From Patescibacteria group bacterium (GTDB lineage Bacteria > Patescibacteriota > Microgenomatia > UBA8517): a stretch of 22,785 nucleotides of DNA. The notes beneath the pieces are model-generated. The model did no database searches, was not told the origin of the DNA, and worked only from the letters and a program-made list of their open reading frames with translations. Positions 14,292-22,782 of this stretch are shown piece by piece. The stretch is from contig JAHKAL010000078.1 of the NCBI GenBank assembly GCA_018826545.1, forward strand, positions 1 through 22,785, given 5' to 3'. Each line of letters opens with the position of its first letter. The first letter of the stretch is position 1. A program made the translations under genes and the position numbers.

Positions 14292-16736
14292 CTATCTTAA
14301 TTCTTTATTAATTTTTTCTTCCCAATTCTTTAAACCTTTACCTAAATTAATTCCATGCTCTAATGCTAAACTTCCCATAACATGCTCAATATTCTTTCCT
14401 GGAAGGGCTTGATTGTCTTTAAAAAGCTGAATATTTTCGCCTTTCACAAAAGTTGTGTACATTGGTGTCGACTTTATACCTTCAAACCACTGATCATTCA
14501 TATAGGCTTTTAATACTTCTATTCTGTATGTCTCCCTTTTTGCCGGAGTAATTTTTCCTTGATTAGCCAAAGTGTCAGTTTTTTCTATTAAATTTAGGAA
14601 TTTAACAATTAATTTGTCCTCATTTGACTGTCTAGGCCCAAATTCATACCAATCTTCTTTAAATAAATCAACCCATTTTTCAACCAACCATGGTTTTATT
14701 GCTACTCTTTGACAAAGCCAAACATTGGACCAAAACTTTTTAGTAATTACCTCGTTTGGATCCCAATCCATTCTTGTAAGGTAATCATAAAGACCAATAT
14801 TGTCGTTTCTTGTTGTAAACATCCATCTTAACATCCAATATTGCTGATCATTCCACCTAACATTCTCAAAAGACTGAGAAGATAAACTGTCGTAACCTTC
14901 AAGTATCTTTTTAATATCCTGTGTCTCGTTATCTGTTAAATCATTCTGCTCAAGATCGTAAGTGAAGTCTGCAGGATTATATCCTTTTAATAATTTAACA
15001 AAAAGACTTTCTTTATTATCAAAACCGGTCACAACCCCAGCTTTTCTTATCCACCTTGCCCCTTTATCAACAATCCCTTTCTGAGATACTCTGTAAAATA
15101 CTTCTATATCGTTACCTCCATCATCTTTCTCCACAAATACAGCAACTCTTTCTTCTGTACCAGATCCTAACTTAAGTTTATATACTGGCTCACCAAAATT
15201 ATGTGTTTCAGTAATCATCGTATGTTCAAAAAAATTGGCAAGGATTGGTCCAAACTTTCCTCTAGAAGCCTCAGGCCCACCATGTATATCCTTATATTTC
15301 TGTCTTCCAAAAAGATCAGTCACCTGTGCAAGTTCATCTACGTACGGAAAACCATCAAGAGTAAAACTATCCGGATATTTGCTACCTTCATTTCTTAGCA
15401 TTATTGTTCCAGCCTGAGAAGCACAACCAGAAATCCTCCATATCATATATCCAAAGTCTTTTGCAATATTATTACCTTTAGCCAATCTTAAAAGCATACT
15501 ATCCATAGCTTTCATTCTAGATAAAGGTTGTTGATAACTAAAAAACTGACCCCATCTTGTAAGAGGACCTCTTAAACCTTTTTCGTTTTCTTTGATCAAA
15601 CTAACTTCAGCGACTAAACCATCTTTACTTTTACCAATTCTGTCACCTTTTTTAGTCCATTTTGTAAAATCTCCTACAAGATAATCAAATTCTTCTTTAC
15701 CAACTCCAAATTGTTTATAAAAAGAGTTATTAATTCTGTCTTGATAATTAGTCTTTTCAGGATCAGTTAAAGTATTCCAACTTTTACCATTATCGATTAA
15801 TTCCTTACTAACTCGTTCTTTTTCACCCAATTCAGAAAATTTTTTCCAGGAAATGATAAAATCAGGATCATTTGATCTTGAAACTAGTAAATACCATCTT
15901 AGTTGCTGATATGCAACTTCCCCAGTTTTTAAATTTTCAGATAGACCACGATTTTCACAGACAGCTTGAATTATTTCTTTACTGTGTGGTTTTACACCAT
16001 CTGTTGTTAGAACAATCTCTGGAGCCCTATTTACTGCAATATAGTTATCTATTGCAGGTATTTGATTAGGTTTAAGAGGATAATATAAATGACTTGTATA
16101 GTGATCAAGTGAACCTATACCTACAAAAGCACCAAAGAAATCACCAATCATTGTTTGGGCTCTAAAAACCTCTCCCATTTGTTTTAACTCTTTAATAACT
16201 GGTTCTTTTCTTGTTTCAGTCTCTTTGTTTTTTTTCAATATTAATTGGTTATTGTATTCAATAAATAAGTTGCGTTCTTCAAGTCTAGATTGAAGTTTTG
16301 CATCCATTCCAGGAAGTAATTCAAATTTTTCTGAAGGTACATCTTGAACAAAATCTATCTGTGGAAAAACTTCTTTATCGGTATGAAAAAGCTTACCCAT
16401 CGGATTTTCAACACCACTTTTGCTTTTCCTGTTGCTTTCTAAAAATTTTTGTCTTCTTATTATTTCTGTATAAAATTCTCCCCTAAGATACATATTTCCA
16501 GCTGTGGGATTATGCAAACCAACAAAGTTTTCTCTTTCCATAACGTCCCAAACAGACATTCTTATCTTTTCCGGAATTGTCGATGTCTTTACAACTTCAA
16601 GCTCTGGAAAATGTGATCTTAGCTCGTTTTCTCTTTGATATGACTCTCTGTTCGATTCTGCCATTCTATCAATCTCTTCACCACCCCCACCATCTTTCTG
16701 TGCAGCATACCTAATAATATCCTTACCAATTTCCAT
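14292..16736 (-). CDS. Unrecognised soluble protein of about 814 residues, opposite strand within the T4SS locus
   Basis: The frame is open from 16874, but I choose the ATG at 16736. It follows a TTGTAT-17 bp-TATTAT promoter, and the extra 46 upstream codons would overlap the divergent prgI gene and read as unlikely hydrophobic sequence. The protein (starting MEIGKDIIRYAAQKDGGGGE) has no signal peptide and no membrane helix. It is charged, and rich in tryptophan towards the C-terminus (for example RWNDQQYWMLRWMF and KFWSNVWLCQRVAIKPWL). I recognise no domain or catalytic motif. It ends 16 bp from the VirB6-like gene on the opposite strand. Its place between the two T4SS blocks suggests a cargo, regulator or cytoplasmic partner, but nothing in the sequence proves this. 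Confidence 0.75.
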   Translation of the reverse strand: MEIGKDIIRYAAQKDGGGGEEIDRMAESNRESYQRENELRSHFPELEVVKTSTIPEKIRMSVWDVMERENFVGLHNPTAGNMYLRGEFYTEIIRRQKFLESNRKSKSGVENPMGKLFHTDKEVFPQIDFVQDVPSEKFELLPGMDAKLQSRLEERNLFIEYNNQLILKKNKETETRKEPVIKELKQMGEVFRAQTMIGDFFGAFVGIGSLDHYTSHLYYPLKPNQIPAIDNYIAVNRAPEIVLTTDGVKPHSKEIIQAVCENRGLSENLKTGEVAYQQLRWYLLVSRSNDPDFIISWKKFSELGEKERVSKELIDNGKSWNTLTDPEKTNYQDRINNSFYKQFGVGKEEFDYLVGDFTKWTKKGDRIGKSKDGLVAEVSLIKENEKGLRGPLTRWGQFFSYQQPLSRMKAMDSMLLRLAKGNNIAKDFGYMIWRISGCASQAGTIMLRNEGSKYPDSFTLDGFPYVDELAQVTDLFGRQKYKDIHGGPEASRGKFGPILANFFEHTMITETHNFGEPVYKLKLGSGTEERVAVFVEKDDGGNDIEVFYRVSQKGIVDKGARWIRKAGVVTGFDNKESLFVKLLKGYNPADFTYDLEQNDLTDNETQDIKKILEGYDSLSSQSFENVRWNDQQYWMLRWMFTTRNDNIGLYDYLTRMDWDPNEVITKKFWSNVWLCQRVAIKPWLVEKWVDLFKEDWYEFGPRQSNEDKLIVKFLNLIEKTDTLANQGKITPAKRETYRIEVLKAYMNDQWFEGIKSTPMYTTFVKGENIQLFKDNQALPGKNIEHVMGSLALEHGINLGKGLKNWEEKINKELR

Positions 16737-16745
16737 ATTATCTAT

Positions 16746-16774
16746 ATAATATAAAGAATTACAACAAAATACAA
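16746..16774 (-). promoter_or_regulatory. Promoter of the 814-residue protein gene
   Basis: On the minus strand TTGTAT (16774-16769) and TATTAT (16751-16746) are spaced by 17 bp. The -10 ends 9 nt before the ATG at 16736. It supports that start over the longer frame to 16874. For the divergent prgI gene at 16838 I see only weak candidates (TTGAAA at 16797-16802 with badly spaced TATAAC or TAAATA). Confidence 0.45.
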
Positions 16775-16837
16775 TTCTTGTGAAAAATCCAAGTACTTGA
16801 AACCATCTCTTCACGATATAACCTAAATATAGGCTAT

Positions 16838-17872
16838 ATGGAAAATCATCCGATACCACAACAAATATCCTCATATCAATTTAGGCTTGTAGGAGATATG
16901 ACCCTAAAACAATTTTTTCAAGTTGCGGGAGGATGTTTAGTATCTTTAGTTTTCTATGCTTCTAAACTCCACCCATTAATTAAATGGCCTTTTATCTTGT
17001 TTTTCTGTCTTTTGGGAGTAGCTCTAGCTTTTTTACCTTTTGAAGATAGACCTTTAGAGACTTGGATTATTTCTTTTTTCAAATCAATTTACTCTCCTAC
17101 AATCTTTAAATGGCAAAAAATTAACACTCAACCAATTTTTTACCAAGATGAGGCCACTAGTCCTCAAACAACGACCGCGACAACAGAAGAACAAAAAAAG
17201 ATTGATGAATACTTGAAAAAATCTTCTAATCAAGGATCTTCTATCCTTTCAAAATTAGAACAAAAAGAACAGGAATTTTTACAAGCATTGGGAAATATTT
17301 TTTCTTCAGGTGAACCAGCATCAGGAGAAATTAATATACAAACTCAAACACAACCACAAATTAAACAACAATTGGATATCCCCCTAATAAATCCAACTTA
17401 TATCCCTAAAAACGCTGTTGTAGAAGAAATACAACCTATTCAAAATACCCAAAATACAAGTGTCGAAAATGTTACTCAAACTTTTCAAGGTCAAGATTTG
17501 TTAGCTAAAAAACAAGCAGAATTTTCTCTAGATGCTGCACCCCCATCTCCTCCGACAGTTCCTAATACTATTGTCGGACAAGTCATCGATGACAAGGGTA
17601 AAATAATTGAAGGAGCAATTTTGGAAGTAAAAGATGCTGCAGGAAGACCAGCCAGAGCTCTTAAAAGTAATAAACTCGGGCATTTTTTGGTAGTTACTCC
17701 TCTTTCAAATGGAAAGTATGAAATATCAACAGAAAAAGATAACCATTATTTTGAACCAATTTCTTTTGATGCAACTGGTTCAATAATTCCACCTATATTT
17801 GTAAAAGGAAAAAGAGATGTTGTTGAAAAGATTGAAGAAACACTACCTGAAAACATCAAACAAACTAATTAA
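16838..17872 (+). CDS. PrgI-family (VirB3-like) T4SS protein with added carboxypeptidase-regulatory-like domain
   Basis: This 344-residue protein starts like PrgI proteins: a pattern of P-x-x-I-x-x-Y-Q-F with LVGDMTLKQFFQVAGG, two membrane helices (about 24-42 and 49-67), then PFEDRPLETWIISFFKSIYSPTIFKW. PrgI/VirB3 is a small inner-membrane partner of VirB4, usually about 100-120 residues. Here a Gln/Thr-rich linker (105-240) leads to a beta-sandwich domain at about 242-323 (TIVGQVIDDKGKIIEGAILEV, then KSNKLGHFLVVTPLSNGKYE), which matches the carboxypeptidase-regulatory-like/transthyretin-like pattern. Its stop directly abuts the next ATG. It heads the second T4SS block and is divergent from the 814-residue protein gene. 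Confidence 0.8.
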   Translation: MENHPIPQQISSYQFRLVGDMTLKQFFQVAGGCLVSLVFYASKLHPLIKWPFILFFCLLGVALAFLPFEDRPLETWIISFFKSIYSPTIFKWQKINTQPIFYQDEATSPQTTTATTEEQKKIDEYLKKSSNQGSSILSKLEQKEQEFLQALGNIFSSGEPASGEINIQTQTQPQIKQQLDIPLINPTYIPKNAVVEEIQPIQNTQNTSVENVTQTFQGQDLLAKKQAEFSLDAAPPSPPTVPNTIVGQVIDDKGKIIEGAILEVKDAAGRPARALKSNKLGHFLVVTPLSNGKYEISTEKDNHYFEPISFDATGSIIPPIFVKGKRDVVEKIEETLPENIKQTN

Positions 17873-18586
17873 ATGAAAATAAATTATTTAAAAAACATTC
17901 CAATTTTAGGAATTCCAGATAGACCTGTAGTTTCATCAACTTGGAAATATCTTCCTATATCAGACATTTGTGAGGACATTGTTCTTTACAAAGATGGAGG
18001 AGCAGGTCTTATTATGGAATCAAGTTCCTTAAACTTCTCTCTTTTGTCGCAAAGAGAGCAAGAAGCAGTTGTAGCATCTTATGCAGCATTAATAAACTCT
18101 CTTTCTTTTTCTATTCAAATTTTAGTTAGATCTCAAAAGAAAGACATTACAAATTATCTTAAATACCTCGATCAGATTCACCCACAACAAAAAAATCAAA
18201 AACTCTCAATTTTGATGCAAAGTTATAAAAACTTTATTCTAAATTCTGTTAAGAAGAAAAACGTTTTAGGAAAAAAATTCTATATTGTAATTCCCTTTAG
18301 TCCTCTTGAGTTGGGCGTTGGTAAATCTATTAAATCCACTCTTAAAGGGGGAGGTCATCTTCCGTTTCCTAAATCCTATGTTGTCAAAAAAGCAAAAATA
18401 ATTCTTTATCCCAAGAGGGATCATTTAATAAGACAAGCCGGAAGATTGGGAATAAAACTAAAACAATTAACAAATTACGAACTTATTAGTCTTTTATATA
18501 GTATATTCAATCCCCAAGCGCCAGTTATAAAACAGGAAAAAACTGCAGAAGAAATTAGTGGTGAAGTAAAAATAAATACAAAATAG
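17873..18586 (+). CDS. Stand-alone VirB4/TraC N-terminal-domain-like protein
   Basis: This 237-residue protein resembles the N-terminal domain of VirB4/TraC ATPases: STWKYLPISDICEDIVLYKDGG (about 22-43), then LIMESSSLNFSLLSQREQEAV and SLSFSIQILVRSQ, the usual start of such proteins. It then has a helical segment (DITNYLKYLDQIHPQQ) and a conserved IVIPFSPLE stretch. It has no Walker motifs, so it cannot be an ATPase itself. Residues near 172-215 are basic. It abuts prgI (TAAATG) and is followed after 2 bp by the VirB4 ATPase gene, so a PrgI/N-domain/ATPase complex is likely. A split of an ancestral VirB4 is one explanation; a separate adaptor family is another. Confidence 0.7.
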   Translation: MKINYLKNIPILGIPDRPVVSSTWKYLPISDICEDIVLYKDGGAGLIMESSSLNFSLLSQREQEAVVASYAALINSLSFSIQILVRSQKKDITNYLKYLDQIHPQQKNQKLSILMQSYKNFILNSVKKKNVLGKKFYIVIPFSPLELGVGKSIKSTLKGGGHLPFPKSYVVKKAKIILYPKRDHLIRQAGRLGIKLKQLTNYELISLLYSIFNPQAPVIKQEKTAEEISGEVKINTK

Positions 18587-18588
18587 CT

Positions 18589-20451
18589 ATGCAAAAACTA
18601 AAAAATAAAATTCCAAAACTCAAAAATAGTAAAAGTTCAGATGTTTTCCAAAAAGAAAATGTTGTTGTAGAACAAAAACCGAATATTTTAAATCCACTAA
18701 TATCTTATACAGAAAAAAAACTAAACCTTTTAGAAATAATTGCACCACAAAAAATTGAGGAAAATTTTGATTACATTAAAATAAATGATGTTTATTTCAG
18801 AACTCTTTTTGTATCAGGATACCCAAGATCTGTTTCGGCTGGATGGCTTGAACCGGTTATCAGTTTTAATAGCTCTTTAGATGTTTCCTTTTATATTTAT
18901 CCAGTTGAAGGTAAAAATGTTCTAGATAATCTAAGAAGAAAAATCACTGAAATGGAAGCTGAAATCTCAAGTGACCTGCAAAGAGGAAAAATTATTAATC
19001 CATCAACGGAAGCAAAATTGGAAGATGCAAGAGCTCTGCAAGAACAATTAGTAAAAGGATCTGAAAGATTTTTCGAGTTTTCTTTTTACATAACTATTCC
19101 TGCAAATTCTGTGGAAGAACTAAATCATTTGACTAAACAGGTTGAATCAACTTTGGGATCTTTAATGATTGTAGGCAAACACGCTACCTTAGACATGGAA
19201 AACGGGTTTTTAACAACTTCTCCATTTGGAATGGATAAACTCATGATTACCAGAAATATGGATACTACCTCTCTTGCAACAACTTTTCCTTTTACCTCAG
19301 CCGAACTTTCCAGTGACAGAGGACTTTTGTATGGAATTAATGCCCAAAATGAGTCTTTCATTATTTTTGATAGATTCTCAATGGAAAACGCCAACATGAG
19401 TATTTTTGCAACCTCTGGTGCTGGAAAATCTTACTTTGTTAAACTTGAGGTCCTACGTTCAATGATGCTTGGAAATGAAGTAATTGTTATCGATCCAGAA
19501 GCAGAATATAAACCCTTAGTTGAGTCAGTAAGTGGAGAATTTATTTCATTCTCTTTCAATTCCGAATCTAAAATTAATCCTTTTGATTTAACTCAAATTT
19601 ATGAGGAAGGAGAAAACCAATTAGGCCTAAAAATTCTTTCTCTTCATTCTCTTTTTAAAGTAATCATGGGTAAAATTACTCCAACCCAAGAAGCACTTTT
19701 GGATAGAGCTTTAGTTGCCACTTATAGGGGAAAAGGGATTACTCAAGATCCCGAAACCCAAAAGAAAGAGCCACCTTTAATGGAAGATTTGTATAAAACT
19801 TTAATTGGGATGGAAACGGCTGATGCAATGGATTTAGCAGCAAGAATAGAAAAGTTTGTTAAAGGAAGTTTTGTTGGAATTTTTGATAAGCAAACAAATA
19901 TAAATCTTAATAATCAATTAACTGTATTTTCAGTTAAAAATCTGCAAGACATATTAAGACCAATTGTCATGTTTGTAATTCTTGATTATATCTGGACAAG
20001 AGTAAAAAGAGACTTAAAAAGAAGACTTTTAATTGTTGATGAGGCTTGGCATATGATGCGGTATGAAGACTCAGCTCAGTTTCTTTGGAGTGTAGTTAAA
20101 AGAGCAAGAAAATATTATTTAGGTTTAACAACAATTACCCAAGACGTTGAAGACTTTTTAGCTCAAGATATTGGAAAAGCAATTGTTACTAATTCCTCCA
20201 TGCAGCTTCTTTTGAAACAATCCCCTGCAGCCATTGATAAAGTGGGAGAAATATTTTATTTATCACAAGGAGAAAAACAACTTCTTTTATCAGCAAATAT
20301 TGGAGAAGGAATATTTTTTGCAGGACAAAACCATGTACCGATAAGAATTGTGTCCTCTGAGGAAGAACATAAAATAATAACAACAAAACCGCATGAGGTT
20401 GAAAAACAACAAAACAATTCGTCCTGGACCAATAATCAAACACAAAAATGA
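18589..20451 (+). CDS. virB4: VirB4-like T4SS ATPase
   Basis: This 620-residue protein is a conjugation-type AAA+ ATPase. The N-terminal half (60-260) contains the CagE/TrbE/VirB-like region (RTLFVSGYPRSVSAGWLEPV, then DRGLLYGIN). Walker A is ATSGAGKS at 274-281 (Lys280), with alanine at the first glycine position, and Walker B is RRLLIVDEAWHMM (478-490) with Asp484-Glu485. A further family motif, LTTITQDVEDFL, lies at 513-524. VirB4 energises pilin extraction and substrate transfer from the inner face of the membrane. Typical VirB4 proteins are about 780-830 residues; the shorter length fits with part of the N-domain being in the preceding gene. It ends in TGA, overlapping the next ATG by 4 bp (ATGA). 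Confidence 0.92.
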   Translation: MQKLKNKIPKLKNSKSSDVFQKENVVVEQKPNILNPLISYTEKKLNLLEIIAPQKIEENFDYIKINDVYFRTLFVSGYPRSVSAGWLEPVISFNSSLDVSFYIYPVEGKNVLDNLRRKITEMEAEISSDLQRGKIINPSTEAKLEDARALQEQLVKGSERFFEFSFYITIPANSVEELNHLTKQVESTLGSLMIVGKHATLDMENGFLTTSPFGMDKLMITRNMDTTSLATTFPFTSAELSSDRGLLYGINAQNESFIIFDRFSMENANMSIFATSGAGKSYFVKLEVLRSMMLGNEVIVIDPEAEYKPLVESVSGEFISFSFNSESKINPFDLTQIYEEGENQLGLKILSLHSLFKVIMGKITPTQEALLDRALVATYRGKGITQDPETQKKEPPLMEDLYKTLIGMETADAMDLAARIEKFVKGSFVGIFDKQTNINLNNQLTVFSVKNLQDILRPIVMFVILDYIWTRVKRDLKRRLLIVDEAWHMMRYEDSAQFLWSVVKRARKYYLGLTTITQDVEDFLAQDIGKAIVTNSSMQLLLKQSPAAIDKVGEIFYLSQGEKQLLLSANIGEGIFFAGQNHVPIRIVSSEEEHKIITTKPHEVEKQQNNSSWTNNQTQK

Positions 20452-22769
20452 TTGCAAGAAATGACGCACAAATACTACTAGAAGGATTAAACTATCTAAC
20501 AGAAAATACCAGCGCTAAAGCTTGGAGAGGAACATCAAGAAGCTCCTTTTTGGTTTCTTTGTCGGAAATCTTCTTAACAGATGACATTGAACAAATCAGA
20601 AGGGATCTTCAAATGATAAGCAGTGGTCAAATTTCCTCAAACACTACTCCCCAAGATGTTGTTGAAAGAGCAGAAAACCAGGGAATAACGAAAGAAAATT
20701 TGGAAGTAAGAGTACAAGAACAAAGATCACAAGTTAAATATTGGACAAATAAAATAAGGCAAAATCTAGCAGCACAAAAAACAGCTGAAAAAGAAGTAAA
20801 AACAGTAAAAACAGCAACAGAAGTTCAAAAAGAGACATCTCCTAAAACACAGGCCGAGACTATAAAAAAGGATACTGTAAAACAGGAAGTAAAAGAAGTA
20901 CCCATTAGAGAAAAACCCCAGAAAAAAGTAACTGTTATCCCAGTTACAGGAGAAGAAAAAATAGAAAAAGAAATTCCAGTTGGACAAAAATTAGAAAACA
21001 TTCAAATTAAATTTGACTCAAGCGAAGTTGGAAGTGTAAAAGATAGATTAAATGCAACCCAACCTTTTTTTGTTGCATCATTAAATTCCCAGAAATCAGA
21101 ATTTGCTGATCTAAGTCCTTCTTTAAATTTAATATCAAAAGGAATTAGTTCCGAGGAATTAAATAATGCCGCCAATTCATTACCTGAAGGTCCTGAGAAA
21201 AATACAATTCACAGGATTTCCTACACCATGGAACGAATTGAGAAAATATTTCCCAATGAAGTTTCTCAAATCAGAAATTCTGTGTCTATAGATAACTTAG
21301 AAGTCCAAATACCAAAAGTCGACTTTAATCCATCTCCAAATAATTTATCATTAAGTCCTAATGCAAACTCTTTAGGGGGATATTCAATATCTGATGGGTC
21401 TTCAGGTATTGAAACAATCGTAGATTTTGCAAAAAATAAAGTTATAAATAAAGCTTCAAGTGCAATTCTTTCAAAGATAAAAACAAAAATTGGTGGAAAA
21501 CTAGCAAAAACAGCAGTGGGAAAAGCCGCATCTTCTTTAACTGCAAAACTTTCAGGTACAGCAGTGGGAAAAGCTCTAAGTGCAATCGGAGCAAAAATTG
21601 GAGCAGCCCTAGGTTCCGTTGCACCAATCATCGGAAATATTATTGGAGCAATAGCAGGATGGCTTGTTGAAAAACTATTACCTCTAATTAACAAAATAAA
21701 GAATTGGCTAAAAGAAGACGGTCCAGCTATTCTTACAGCAGCAACAACAATAATGCTTCTTCCCTTCTATTATGTTGCATCATCAATCCTCGTTCCAATT
21801 TTAATAATATTAATTGCCATTCCAATTTCTATCGCAATAATTATGTTTATAATAAATTCAGGTGCATATATAGTACCTCCAAAAGCAAGTACACTTGGCG
21901 CTGTCGGTGCAATATCTGCCTATATTGACATTGTTAAAATTGCTGATCCTTCTGGTCCATTTCAAAATAGTAATCTTCCATTGGAGATAGAATATACAGT
22001 TACAGTTAAAGCAAAAAAAAGCGGTTTGGCAAACATTAGAATCGAAGATAAATGTAGTGTTGTTGCAGAAGGAACACCTATGTCCTGTCCAAATGGAGAA
22101 CCTCAAGTTTCTACAATCGAAATACCCGAAACAATAACTGAAAGTACTCCTTTTTCTTTTTCTTATAAAAGACTATTCAATGATAAATTTAAAGACACTT
22201 TAACTATCGACATTATTACTATAACTGCAGACGTACCAGAAAAAGAAAATGCACAAGCGGCGACATCTGCTGCAATTAAAATAGGAAATCCTCCAGATGA
22301 ATGTCCTTACAATGCTTGGCCTTTGGCTGGAGATGCTGGAATTAATAATGTTACCCAAGGACCTTTTGCTGTTGGATGTTCTCATCAAAACATGAGAGCA
22401 GAAGCGATTGATATAGGAGGGAGAGGACTTACTGTTCTTGCTGCCCACAGCGGTATTGCAACTGTAAAATATGATGATTGTTATGGAAAAACTGTTGATA
22501 TTCAATCAACTTGTGGTGGAAATATTTTTATATCAAGATATTCCCATCTAGGCAATGTAATAGTTAATAACGGTCCCATTACACTAGGTCAAACACTTGG
22601 AACTACCGACAATACGGGTAGCTGTTCTAGAGGAGATCATTTACATTTTGACTTCAGAACCCTCGATGGAGGTAGAGTTAACCCTCCGATAATGAATACC
22701 CCCTTTCTTAAAAGAGATATCCCAACTGGATGTTGTAATCAAGAAAATGGAATATATTGTAATAAGTAA
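20448..22769 (+). CDS. T4SS membrane protein with C-terminal M23 endopeptidase-like domain
   Basis: This 773-residue protein has a soluble N-terminal helical domain (1-85), then a Lys/Glu-rich linker and coiled coil (86-190). Next comes an Ala/Gly/Lys-rich amphipathic stretch with TAVGKA repeated at 355 and 371. Membrane segments follow at about 383-412 and 426-471. The outside part has an Ig-like/DUF11-like region (about 510-605) and an M23/LytM-type domain (about 640-745): AEAIDIGG (Asp655), LTVLAAHSGIATV, YSHLG, and GDHLHFDF with His731 and His733. M23 enzymes cut peptidoglycan cross-bridges. The first zinc His (expected 4 residues before Asp655) is Ala651, so zinc binding must use another residue (His646?) or activity is lost. 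It may be the PrgK/CwlT counterpart of this T4SS. Confidence 0.75.
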   Translation: MIARNDAQILLEGLNYLTENTSAKAWRGTSRSSFLVSLSEIFLTDDIEQIRRDLQMISSGQISSNTTPQDVVERAENQGITKENLEVRVQEQRSQVKYWTNKIRQNLAAQKTAEKEVKTVKTATEVQKETSPKTQAETIKKDTVKQEVKEVPIREKPQKKVTVIPVTGEEKIEKEIPVGQKLENIQIKFDSSEVGSVKDRLNATQPFFVASLNSQKSEFADLSPSLNLISKGISSEELNNAANSLPEGPEKNTIHRISYTMERIEKIFPNEVSQIRNSVSIDNLEVQIPKVDFNPSPNNLSLSPNANSLGGYSISDGSSGIETIVDFAKNKVINKASSAILSKIKTKIGGKLAKTAVGKAASSLTAKLSGTAVGKALSAIGAKIGAALGSVAPIIGNIIGAIAGWLVEKLLPLINKIKNWLKEDGPAILTAATTIMLLPFYYVASSILVPILIILIAIPISIAIIMFIINSGAYIVPPKASTLGAVGAISAYIDIVKIADPSGPFQNSNLPLEIEYTVTVKAKKSGLANIRIEDKCSVVAEGTPMSCPNGEPQVSTIEIPETITESTPFSFSYKRLFNDKFKDTLTIDIITITADVPEKENAQAATSAAIKIGNPPDECPYNAWPLAGDAGINNVTQGPFAVGCSHQNMRAEAIDIGGRGLTVLAAHSGIATVKYDDCYGKTVDIQSTCGGNIFISRYSHLGNVIVNNGPITLGQTLGTTDNTGSCSRGDHLHFDFRTLDGGRVNPPIMNTPFLKRDIPTGCCNQENGIYCNK

Positions 22770-22782
22770 AATATAATTAATT

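Noticed and set aside
16737..16874. N-terminal extension of the minus-strand 860-codon frame up to the ATG at 16874
   Set aside because: The extra 46 residues overlap the divergent prgI gene start, are of odd hydrophobic composition, and lie upstream of a well-placed promoter for the ATG at 16736.
21266..21694. Long antisense frame opposite the M23-like gene (and similar antisense frames elsewhere)
   Set aside because: They lie fully within strongly supported genes, have low-complexity products that mirror the sense codons, and have no start signals of their own.
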